Of a stretch of DNA of 64,000 bases, positions 33,701-45,700 are shown piece by piece. The notes beneath the pieces were generated by a model. The model did not search any database, was not told the origin of the DNA, and worked only from the letters and a program-made list of their open reading frames with translations. Made by a program: the position numbers and the translations under genes. The DNA comes from Girardinichthys multiradiatus. Its lineage: Eukaryota > Chordata > Actinopteri > Cyprinodontiformes > Goodeidae. Every line of letters begins with the position of its first letter. The stretch's first letter is position 1. The stretch is taken from the NCBI RefSeq assembly GCF_021462225.1, contig NC_061818.1, positions 19,985,462-20,049,461 on the forward strand. The letters are read 5' to 3'.

Positions 33701-36700
33701 CAAAATCATGTTGACCTGTTTGACATTTATCATATTACAACCTTCAGCATTCTAGTAATTCGTGGCAATTTTATGTAAGAACAGCACAAAGTTGTGATAT
33801 ATGGTTTTTTACATTTTTAAGGAATACAATTATGAAAGTGAGAACACATCTTTTGTGTCTGCCAGTTTTGCACATCTAGAGACAAAAATGTTTGGTTGTT
33901 CATCTTTGTTAAAGCGCAGTTAAATTGGATAGAAGGTGTCTGCAGAAATAAAATTTCAGATTTTGCCACAGATTCCCATTTAGATTTAGGTCTACCCCAT
34001 TGTAACACATGAATATTCTTTGATATAAACCATCTCTGCAGCTCTGGTTGCATGTTTAGGGTTGTTCTGCTGGAAGGAGAAACTCCGCCCCAGACTCTTT
34101 GTTTTTTTTGGGGGGGGGGGGGGGGGGGGGGGGGTTTGTAGTCTCTAACAGGTTTTCTCCTCATCAGCTTTTACAAGGTTCGTGCTCCCTGCCCTGGAAC
34201 AGTATCCCCACAGCATGATGGTGCTACCGCCATGTTTCACAGTGGGGATGGTGTGCTCAGGGTAACTTGCTGTGTTAGTTTTCTGCCAAAGTCTTTTTCT
34301 TGTAGGTCCAAATTATCTGACCAAGATTTCTGCAGCTCCTCCAGAGTTACCATGGACCTCTTGTCTGCTTCCCTGATTAATGTCCTCCTTGCTCAGCCTG
34401 TTTTTTGCAGTTTTTCCTTTTGCTCTCCATTTTTGGATGATGGATTGAACAGTGCTCTGATATACAGATGCTTCTCAAAATATTAGCATATTGTGATAAA
34501 GTTCATTATTTTCCATAATGTAATGATGAAAATTTAACATTCATATATTTTAGATTCATTGCACACTAACTGAAATATTTCAGGTCTTTTATTGTCTTAA
34601 TACGGATGATTTTGGCATACAGCTCATGAAAACCCAAAATTCCTATCTCACAAAATTAGCATATCATTAAAAATGTCTCTAAATGAGCTATGAACCTAAT
34701 CATCTGAATCAACGAGTTAACTCTAAACACCTGCAAAAGATTCCTGAGGCCTTTAAAACTCCCAGCCTGGTTCATCACTCAAAACCCCAATCATGGGTGT
34801 TAGGTATTATTTAGTCAACTCAGAGGTAAGAACGATACAGTCAGAGTTACTTGTGACAAGGGTAGCCCACTTTGCAGTGAAACTACAAAGTTTTGACACC
34901 CTATCTCTTTATTTATATACACAGTTCAACAGACAGTTCAGACAGGGTGTATGTGTGTGAGACGGAAAGGAGGCTGGTTCACACAGAGATAACAATGATC
35001 TCACACACACAGGGAGGAAGGCATAGTGCAGGTGCCTTGCAACCCAAGGTTTTTACATGAGTGATAACAAGTTTTTGCACCCATCCAACAGTCCCTCCTT
35101 TTATCACAAGTAAAAACATTTAATATAAAAACGAGTAAGAAAAATACTTTGTATGAGCGAAAACCCACGGACGGTAAACAGATTATATTTTGTGGGAAAT
35201 ACTCATACGGCCCCGCCGCCCTCGGCGACCATTAAAAGTTAAATGTTGATTAATACTTGAAATCATAAAAATAAAAGAATGATACTTGAAATCATAAAAA
35301 TAAAAGAATAATACTTGAAATCATAAAAACAAAAGAATAATACTTGAAATCATAAAAATAAAAGAATAATACTTGAAATCATAAAAATAAAAGAATAATA
35401 CTTGAAATCATAAAAATAAAAGAATAATACTTAATGAAAACAGTGAAACATAATAAAGGAATTTAAAAATCTGCCCTGTTTATGTCATCATTGTACTTTT
35501 TCTCATTTCACTTAAGCAACAACTTCTTTCGATTTTCTGCTGTAAGGTCATTTTATGAAATACAATGTATGAGTACACTCAGGCTTTTGATGTGATTTAT
35601 TTACAACATGTCATCATAATCGTCCCCTTCATTTTCGTGCATTTCTACCTGGTTCAGTGTTGCATATGCCACCATGAACAATACCAGAAATTCTGTAGGA
35701 ATGGATGTGCGTCATGTTCTTCCGTCAGTGTTCTGAGATGGGTCCCGTCTGATGTCCATCTCTTCTGGTTCGGTATCACCTCCTGTGGATCCTGCTTTAG
35801 ATAGAGAAAGAGTCCTGCTACCAGAATTAAGCTCAGGCTTATCAGTCCTGTCCACATGTTACAGAGAGCCATTTTATAATTGGGCGCAGATCAGCTGTTT
35901 TCTTCACCGGTTTGAGACGCTGGGCCATCTTTGAACCCGGACTTCCTCTGCTACCCCGTCGGTTGATCTGGCTCCTGTAACGGCAAAACTGGCTTACAGT
36001 GGCTTTTATGGATCCAGGAAGGCCTCTCTGCTATTTTCAGAGCTGTGGGCGTTGTCAGGAGTATTTGAAACGGCCCTTTCCACCAAGGAGTGCTCCAATC
36101 CTTCCGGTGGAGTGTCTTAATCAGGACCAGGTCTCCAGGCCTCATTCTGTGGGATAGGAGCAGAGATTATCGGCAGACCACTGGACATTTGTTCTTCTTT
36201 TGTCTGCAACATTTTATTCATCCACTCAGCTAATGAAGGTTCCTGTTGTGCTTTCTCTATTTCATTCATGTCAGAGGGCAGAGAAAACGGTCTGCCATGT
36301 ACTATTTCTTTGAGAATACAAATTCACATCAGCAACTTGGTGTCATGTGATCTCAGGCTCAGAATATAGTGGGTGGAGCCATACAATGATGTACAGTAGG
36401 TGGCAAATGGAGTAAGACCAGTTTGATTTGGAGTTATTCTCATCCATAATTAACCAGGGATAGGCATTCGGGCCATGGCCTCCCTGTTTCTTCCATTGTT
36501 TTTCTTAATCTTTAACTGAAACCCTAATGCTCTAGAACTTAGTTCTATTAATTTATTTACAAAATGAGTTCCATTATCTGACCTTATAGTCTGTGGGATA
36601 CCATATGTGGGGAAGAAATGTGTCACTAGGTTCATCTATTGCAACAAGGCAATATTTCTTCCCCCGTGTTTGCAACAAATTTTGCATGATCTGCAAAAAT

Positions 36701-39700
36701 GATTTGCATAGTCAGAAATATTTATAGTGTAGCATTAATGCTTTACCAGATGTGACATATTCCCCCCTTGACACGTGGGTCTTCCCAATGTGTCACTGTA
36801 GCCGCTGTGTTGTATAACTTTTTTGGGAGGATTGGTTTATCTTCTATCTGATTGATGTCATCTTTTCTCTGTGCTCCTCTCTTTAGCCAGGCCTTTATTT
36901 CTGTCTTGGTTGCTGACTGTTGGGCGTCTTTCAGCACGTCTGTGTCTATAAATAGCAGATCTGACATTTTCTCTTTAATAGGTTGAAATGAGTTAGTTCT
37001 GTCCCTGATGATGTTTTAAAACCTCTATTTTGCCAAATCTTAGCATGGTGATGTATTGATCCGAAAACGTATTGGCTGTCTGTGTATATAGTAAGTATTT
37101 GTCCCTCATGTAATTCACATGCTCTTACTACAGCATATAATTCTGCTGTTTGGGCTGAGCATGTATTGGGTAGAGATTTAGCTTCTATTATCCTATCGAT
37201 GGTTGTTATTGCATAACCAACTCTATTCTTTCCATATTCATCTTTAGATGATGAGCCATCTACAAACACAACACATGAATCTGGTATAAAGGTTTGAGAA
37301 ATGTCTTGTCTGGGTTTGGTGTCTTCTTCAACTTTTGCTTTATAAGAATGTGGTTTTCCATCTTCTGCAGTAGGTATTAGAGTACTTGGATTTAAAGGGC
37401 ACATCTTTTTAGAGTTGTGTTTGGCTGTGATAATAATAGCGATGTCAGTGTGATATGTCTTGCATGTAGCGTCAGGTGCTTCTCTTAATATTCCTGACTT
37501 CAACATATCTTGTATTATTGGCTTAGTATCTTCTTCAGCTTCTGGCTTTAAGGGGTATTGACGGACTAATGGCCTTTTTTCAGATATTAGTTTAACCTTG
37601 TATGGTGGGAACCCCTTTATAAGTCCTACATCAGTTGATGATTGGGACCACAGTTCAGGTGGGACAGCAGCTAGGGCAGGATGCATGTTGCTCTCAGCTA
37701 AGTCCTGTATTTGTCCCTCTGCCTCATCTAAATGTGTCCTTGGATGGACTTTGACTGTCCACGCCAGAATGAGCTTCCAGATTCCTGTATTAGGATCTAC
37801 CTTTGACAGTGTCAGTGCTGTTCCTGCAGAGGTTTAAAGCCTCTGTTTTTCCAAATTCTTATTATTCTTTTTTATCATATATTATAAAGTAAGTCCTTAT
37901 TACATTTAAAAATGAGATCACTATTTTTGGTAATTGCTATTATTATAAATAATGCTTGGTTTAGTTCTTATTAAAAATAAAAATAAAAACTCACTCACTG
38001 ATGAACACAAAAAATGAAGGGCATATTATATTTTATAATCTTAGTTTGTTTTACCCTGTTTTATAGATACAACATACAGTTTCAGTCAGCTTTGTATTTA
38101 GTTCAAGTAACTAAAGTTTGTTTCAATTAACTCAAGTTTTCTCTATTTCAGTCCAGTCCAGTAATTCTGTTAAGGTTCATTTCATCTTATGTTAAGTTCG
38201 AGTGTAATTCAATCATTTTGAACCTGACTGGAAAAAGTCTAAATGTCTGTTAAAATCTTTTTGTTTTACCATAGAGAACTGACCTAATATTATGATGGTA
38301 ATGTTGAGGACTCTAATTTTTACATAACATGAATCAAACATTTATTTCACAAAAACAGAAAGTCAAACACAGACATTTGGCCACATGAAAGTTTAAATAA
38401 CCTGTTTGTACAAGAATTGTGAAAAATTGAAGACAGATCTATGAACTTTCCTATGGTTATCAGTATTTTCAATACAGGTAGAACCTTTGCCATCTTTATA
38501 TGATTTTTCGAAAAAGATTCTGGAAACCTTATTAAGATATAAGTTTGGCAAAGATAATCAGAACATCAGACCTTTATTAGCGCTTTTAAGGTCCCTCAAA
38601 GATGCATTACAATGAAATCAGTCATTCCCATTCACACACATTCACACACTACTTACTTATTTTTCTGTCAGAGTAATTTTTATTTGCAAAAATTTGAACA
38701 TAATTTGACTTCTATTATTCTTAAAATGCACATTGTTTCCTCATAACCCCTTTTGTTTCCACTAGGTCTGTTTTGAACGCTTCAATTCTTTTTTTTTATT
38801 CACCAAGAATCAATAAGGTGGTCTTAGTGGGTCCACCTTAAAGGTGTTATCTGTTGGGTGTCATGTTATCATTGTCAGGTCAGTGAGGTTCATAAGTCAG
38901 TCAGAACCTTGGTCATTTGTTCTGTGCTCATAATGTTTCATAGATCCAGCCTATGATTAGTCAGCAAAACTTCCACCTATAGGAGAAAAAATGATTGTTA
39001 ATGAATGAGCTGCATTTCCTAGGAACACTGTCTTCCTCCTGGATGAGCATCACCTGTTGAAAAACTTTCATCATTGTTTGTTTCACATATTCAATCAGAT
39101 CTTTATATTATACCAGTAGGTGAAGTTGTTAGTATCTCATGTAGACTGACATATACTGTTGCATTTGGAGAGGATCTCAGATTAAATAAACTTAGTTAGA
39201 GCTTCAATTCAGGTTCATTTTGTGTCTGCAGACTTTAGCCAATTTTTCTTTTCTTTCTTTTTTTTTTATACATAAAGAGCAAGATTCAAAACATTTTCAA
39301 AAGGCAGATTGTGGCAGAATGTAGACAAAACTGCTTATTGATTGACAAAATAACATTCAAGCACACAATCACCATATTAAAAGGCTCTACTTCTAGAGAA
39401 TCACTAAACTTTTGGGGTCCGGTTTTGGCCCGCGGACCTTGAGTTTGACACATGCAGGGTAGAGTTACCATTTTTTTTTTTTTTTTTTTAGACCTTTCAG
39501 CAGAGACAGACTTCTGCTGTTTGCAGAAGTTTTATCTTTGTTTTCAGGCAGCTGTATCTCTTTGTCAAGGTCGTTTCACAGAGCTGAAATTTAACTTCTC
39601 TCAAAGAGGAAAAATCAAGAATGCAAACAATCTGAGCCAAATATGGAATTATTTCCCTGTAAAATGAATCTTTTGCATTTTATCATGATATTGTTAGTAG

Positions 39701-42700
39701 TATAACACCATAGAATGATTTTTAAAGCACCTGTTTCTCACTAATGCTTGCCTACAAAATCTTTTACTCTCAGATTACGTCTTTAACAACTCTAGTCATT
39801 GTTCACTGGGTTGTCCAGTTGGACAGTTTCCATGTTGTCCACATTGTCACCTCCTCTTTTAACTTCTTTTACCACATCCTCTAAAACCATCTCTTAGTCT
39901 TTATAATTTGGGGCTACCTTGGTATTCTAAACTGGGATGGGTGGCAGTCCGCCCCCCTTTATTTGTTTTCAGTTAAGCTGAAAGTTTTTTCCTGTGCTTT
40001 TCTTAAGGCCTCAGTATTATGGCTATGTCAGTTAAAAGCTGCTCTTATTGTTGTTCTTTTAATTAAACTTTTTGTTTTAATCTGTTTATCAACTGTGTGC
40101 ACTCAGGGACTGAAAAGTCCCCTTTGAAATTATAATCTGGCAAGGTTTTTTATTGTCTCTTGAATCTTTTGAATGCATAATCTCCAGTTTAAGATCCCCG
40201 TGTAGTTTTAGGATTTCAGTGATAATTAAGTTACCTGAAAATCCGTATTTTTATGCCATCGTGTACATATTTCTGTTAAATCAGAGCTTTTTCTCTGTTC
40301 TTTCCCCATTGTTCTTTGTTATTTTTCTCTTTTTAGTTTTCATTATTGCTAATTTTAGATCCCCTTGTAATTTTAAGACATCCTTTGTATCTAATTTGCC
40401 CAAAAACCCATGTTTTTTATTTTTTATTCCATCTATGACAGATCATACCTGCTCCTTTTACATAGTTCTCCATAAACTTTACCTCCCCTTCTAAGTCAAT
40501 TAGTTTACTTTGTTTCTTCCCCATTATGTTTTATGTTAGTTTAATTATAGTATAAATGTCCCAGATAAAAGGTCACTGGCATGAGACTTTAAGGAGAGGA
40601 CATTAACACGCCCTTCTACTGCGACTAATTCGCAGCGGTGTTAATTTTCTGGAATGAAATCCGACCTGAATCTCCAAAGTCACCAGTACGTAGTTTTAAT
40701 CTGGGCAAAAGAAAACACAGGACTAGCAGAATCCTGCTATGATTCTATTAAAATGCTTAGTCCTCCATATACACACAACACAGTCACACAGTTAGTTTCA
40801 GGTACCTTGTAATTTTTCTAAGTTAACTTGGTGTTATTTTATGAGCTCAATTTACTCCGTTTTTTTTACTTTTATAGCGCTTATTCTATTCCCTCGCAGG
40901 GGAATAACCCTTAGTCGTTTTATTTGGCCCCCTTCTTGGCGGGGCCCTACCTTAATTTGTCACTATTCCTTTCACGGTGGAATAAAACCATCCCAATGCA
41001 GCGTCCTTACCGGCGACGCACTACCAACGACTTTTAAGTACTTTTCTTCTTTTATTTATATAGCGCTTACTCTATTCCCTCACAGGGGAATAATCCTCAG
41101 TCGTTTTCTTTAATCCCCTTCACGGCGGGATTGTACCAAATTTGTCACTATTCCTTTCACGGTGGAATAAAACCATTCGAATGCAGCGTCCTTACCGGCG
41201 ACGCACTACCAACGACTGTTAAGTACTTTTCCTATGAACTGTATTTTAAAACTGTCTCACCTCGGAGTTGACTTCTTGGTGACTCTTTGGACCCTGTGAG
41301 AGTCACCCCGCGCCGAGGAAGGCGATAACCCACTGGCCAGGTGTGAATTCACACACACCGGGACTTTCAGCCACTCCGGCTAAAGGAGGCTGTGCAGCGG
41401 TGCTTCGCTCGACGTCAGGCTTCCCCCACAGATCCCAGAGTCACTGTTAAAGCAAAGAGAAATAAGGTTATTGAATTAATCCGGCTTCGAAGGACCAATA
41501 AATGTTAGGTATTATTTAGTCAACTCAGAGGTAAGAACGATACAGTCAGAGTTACTTGTGACAAGGGTAGCCCACTTTGCAGTGAAACTACAAAGTTTTG
41601 ACACCCTATCTCTTTATTTATATACACAGTTCAACAGACAGTTCAGACAGGGTGTATGTGTGTGAGACGGAAAGGAGGCTGGTTCACACAGAGATAACAA
41701 TGATCTCACACACACAGGGAGGAAGGCATAGTGCAGGTGCCTTGCAACCCAAGGTTTTTACATGAGTGATAACAAGTTTTTGCACCCATCCAACAATGGG
41801 TAAGACTGCCGACCTGACTGCTGTCCAGAAGGCCACTATTGACACCCTCAAGCAAGAGGGTAAGACACAGAAAGACATTTCTGAACGAATAGGCTGTTCC
41901 CAGAGTGCTGTATCAAGGCACCTCAGTGGGAAGTCTGTGGGAAGGAAAAAGTGTGGCAGAAAACGCTGCACAACGAGAAGAGGTGACCGGACCCCGAGGA
42001 AGATTGTGGAGAAGGGCCGATTCCAGACCTTGGGGGACCTGCGGAAGCAGTGGACTGAGTCTGGAGTAGAAACATCCAGAGCCACCGTGCACAGGCGTGT
42101 GCAGGAAATGGGCTACAGGTGCCGCATTCCCCAGACCTGGGCTACAGAGAAGCAGCACTGGACTGTTGCTCAGTGGTCCAAAGTACTTTTTTCGGATGAA
42201 AGCAAATTCTGCATGTCATTCGGAAATCAAGGTGCCAGAGTCTGGAGGAAGACTGGGGAGAAGGAAATGCCAAAATGCCAGAAGTCCAGTGTCAAGTACC
42301 CACAGTCAGTGATGGTCTGGGTGCCTTGTCAGCTGCTGGTGTTGGTCCACTGTGTTTTATCAAGGGCAGGGTCAATGCAGCTAGCTATCAGGAGATTTTG
42401 GAGCACTTTATGCTTCCATCTGCTGAAAAGCTTTATGGAGATGAAGATTTCATTTTTCAGCACGACCTGGCACCTGCTCACAGTGCCAAAACCACTGGTA
42501 AATGGTTTACTGACCATGGTATCACTGTGCTCAATTGGCCTGCCAACTCTCCTGACCTGAACCCCATAGAGAATCTGTGGGATATTGTGAAGAGAACGTT
42601 GAGAGACTCAAGACCCAACACTCTGGATGAGCTAAAGGCCGCTATCGAAGCATCCTGGGCCTCCATAAGACCTCAGCAGTGCCACAGGCTGATTGCCTCC

Positions 42701-45700
42701 ATGCCACGCCGCATTGAAGCAGTCATTTCTGCAAAAGGATTCCCGACCAAGTATTGAGTGCATAACTGTACATGATTATTTGAAGGTTGACGTTTTTTGT
42801 ATTAAAAACACTTTTCTTTTATTGGTCGGATGAAATATGCTAATTTTGTGAGATAGGAATTTTAGGTTTTCATGAGCTGTATGCCAAAATCATCCGTATT
42901 AAGACAATAAAAGACCTGAAATATTTCAGTTAGTGTGCAATGAATCTAAAATATATGAATATTAAATTTTCATCATTACATTATGAAAAATAATGAACTT
43001 TATCACAATATGCTAATGTTTTGAGAAGGACCTGTATTTGTGTTGGTCTTCATGATGCTAAAGTTCTCTAGCAAACCTCTCAGGCCTTCAAAGAACAGCT
43101 GATTTTATACTGAGATTCTTTTCACACTAATGTAGTATTTATTAATTATGTGACTGCTGAAGACAGTTTTTAGAGTAGTAATATATTTTGTAGTTGTATG
43201 TTAAGGGGGTAAAAATACCTTTGCAAGGCACTTAATGCCTGCTTTTTAAAGTAATTTGTTGCTTTTTTCCTTAGTTGGCTGAAAGATTGGAAGCTTCGTG
43301 CCGACAGAGACGAGAGAAAAAATCAGAAGGATAAGAAACAAGAAGAGGACAGCAATGGTGAGAGATTTTGTTTCTATTAATTGCTTCCTCTGTTGGTTTG
43401 CTGCACGATTCTTTTTAATGCATGAGTTTTTTGTGTGTGTTCAGATTCAGAATGGGACTGTGGAGAGGAGGACTACCAAGATGCTGAGGACACTTTATGT
43501 AACACGATGCTCATCACCGGACCCACTGGGGTTGGAAAAACTGCTGCAGTTTATGCTTGTGCTCAAGAGCTTGGCTTTAAGGTACAACTTCACCACATAC
43601 AAAAAATAGAAGCATATGCCTGTCAACATTTACTTCCTCATTTATTCTCATTTATTCTTTCAAGGTGTTTGAGGTGAATGCTTCATCTCAGCGAAGCGGT
43701 CGTCTTATTCTGTCCCAGCTGAAGGAGGCAACTCAGTCCCACCAGGTGGACAGTCAGGGGGTCAACGCCCACAAACCCACCTACTTTAACAGCTACGGAC
43801 TGACCAGCAGCACCAGCTCTGCCAGGCCTGGATCTTCTCCAAGTATGGACGATACTGTCAACCAATAACACTCCATCTGATAGCTATGCATTTCATGATT
43901 CCATGCAGTATAGAAGTAAAGTTTGTCTTCTTCATCTTTTAGGAAAAGTTAACTCTCCTCACAGGCTGGTTTCTTCTCCCAGGAAGCATCCTCAGTCACC
44001 AAGAAGGTCTAAAAAAGGAGACCTGGCTCCTACATCTTTAGCCAAGTTCTTTAAAATGGGGCAACCAGCCAACAAAGAGGCAGACAACAAAAAACAGACA
44101 GGTAATACCAGTCATTTCTTCACTTTTTATATAGATAAATATATGGTAAAAGTATATATGCCCCTTGAAGTTTTTCCTTAATTTGTCACATTACAACCAC
44201 ATGCTTTAATGATCCATCTTTTTGTAGCTCCTTCCAAGAAAGCCATGAAAGCCGGTGAGAAATCCGCAGCAACCAGCACCCCTAAAGAGAAACGCAGCGA
44301 GAATCAGAGCAAGAAGACGGCCACATCGCTCATCCTCTTTGAAGAAGTGGATGTTATTTTTGATGATGACTCAGGATTTCTTGCTGCTATCAAGACATTC
44401 ATGAGCACTACCAAGAGGCCAGTCATCCTGACCACCAGTGGTTAGTATGAGCAGACCATTAATGGGCAAGTCTTAGTTGGTTTCATGTGTGTTGATAATA
44501 ATTGTCCTTGCACCATCTTACTGTTTTTCAGATCCAGCTTTCAGCATCTTGTTTGATGGAAACTTTGAAGAGATTCATTTTAAAAAGCCTTCAGTAGTAA
44601 GTGGAGAATTTTGAGCCGTGTTGACAACATCTGCTGGAATGAGCGGATCCGCAAAGCTAATCGGACTGTCCTGGATCTGGTCCACAGGTAAATGTTTGCA
44701 GCTACCTGCAGCTCCTTTGTTTGGCTGAGGACATGAGGACACGTCCCTCAGATGTCAGCTCTCTGGTCAAACTTAACGGCTGTGACATCCGGCAGAGCTT
44801 ATTACAGCTTCAGTTCTGGGCTCGGGGTGCAGGAGGGCGCCTCTCATCAAGGCCATTGATGCAAACTGGTCAAAATGGTAAGGAGATGAGTTAAATACCA
44901 AAGCTGTCTATATATAGATCTATATTTAATTTGATGTGATTACATTAGTTTAAAAATGTTCTCTGCTTGCCCAGAAACTGAACTGAAACCAGAGACTAAA
45001 GAAGCGGCCGATAACTCTGTGACCGTCCCATCCTGCCACTCTGACAGCAAGCTGGGCCTGCTGAATATAGAGCCTGACGGAGACATCTGGGAGCTGCTGA
45101 GGGTAAACTGTCAAATTTCTTTCGAAAACGTTTGTATGAACTTGTTTAATCAGGTACAGAACATGAAGCTGTTAAATTTATCCTACTCATAGTCTCTAGT
45201 TTGGCATTTCCAGTAATAATTTTAGTTTTAGCAATTAAACAAAGCTTAAGAGAAATACACACACATGAAATTAATGTAAAAAATAACAGTAGAATATAAC
45301 ACGACATACAAAGAAGAAAAGTACTGACCAGTACAGGTTATGTAAATATATCTACATCAGTGTGCACACGTTTCTCTTTTAAAGCTAAGAACCTTAAATC
45401 AGTCATTGTTTTTATTATCGGTGGCAAACTATTTCACATCTGTGATAATTTAAATGAAAACATGAAGGCTGCGTTTTGCATCTGATGCTTTATATTAAAA
45501 TTAATTGTAGTTGAGTTTATCTATGTTGTGCCGATTCACAACGAATGTCATCTTAAGGCACTTTACAAAACAAATCATCTGATATACACAGAAGTATATA
45601 GTTAATCATACAGAGTCAATTACTTTTATATATTCTAATTCAGTCCTAGTTATTTAAAAAATGCAGTCACGTTCACTTTATTATTAAAAGTAATAAAAAG

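Larger units (their letters stand above)
34798..41795 (-). mobile_element. Endogenous retrovirus, class I-like, defective, 7.0 kb
   Basis: Two 293-bp LTRs (34798-35090 and 41503-41795), each TG...CA, that read as identical by eye, flanked by the 5-bp target duplication ATGGG (34793-34797 and 41796-41800). The proviral sense is the minus strand: primer binding site next to the 41.5-kb LTR, polypurine tract next to the 34.8-kb LTR. Only fragments of pol are recognised; gag and env are not. It lies in ATAD5 intron 10 in antisense orientation to the gene, the orientation usually tolerated. An old animal retroviral copy, incapable of encoding its own functions as far as I can read. Confidence 0.93.

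Noticed and set aside
35253..35430. CRISPR-like array of regular repeats
   Set aside because: Vertebrate DNA; units are head-to-tail without unique spacers, so this is a minisatellite.
35654..35872. Possible retroviral env or accessory protein (72 codons with a hydrophobic segment)
   Set aside because: Too short, no signal or fusion motif recognised; the remaining space cannot hold an env gene.
41766..42560. 264-codon frame starting in the LTR and entering the Tc1 transposase
   Set aside because: The extra N-terminus is chance in-frame LTR sequence and the frame ends after the 1-bp deletion near 42320; not a domesticated fusion.
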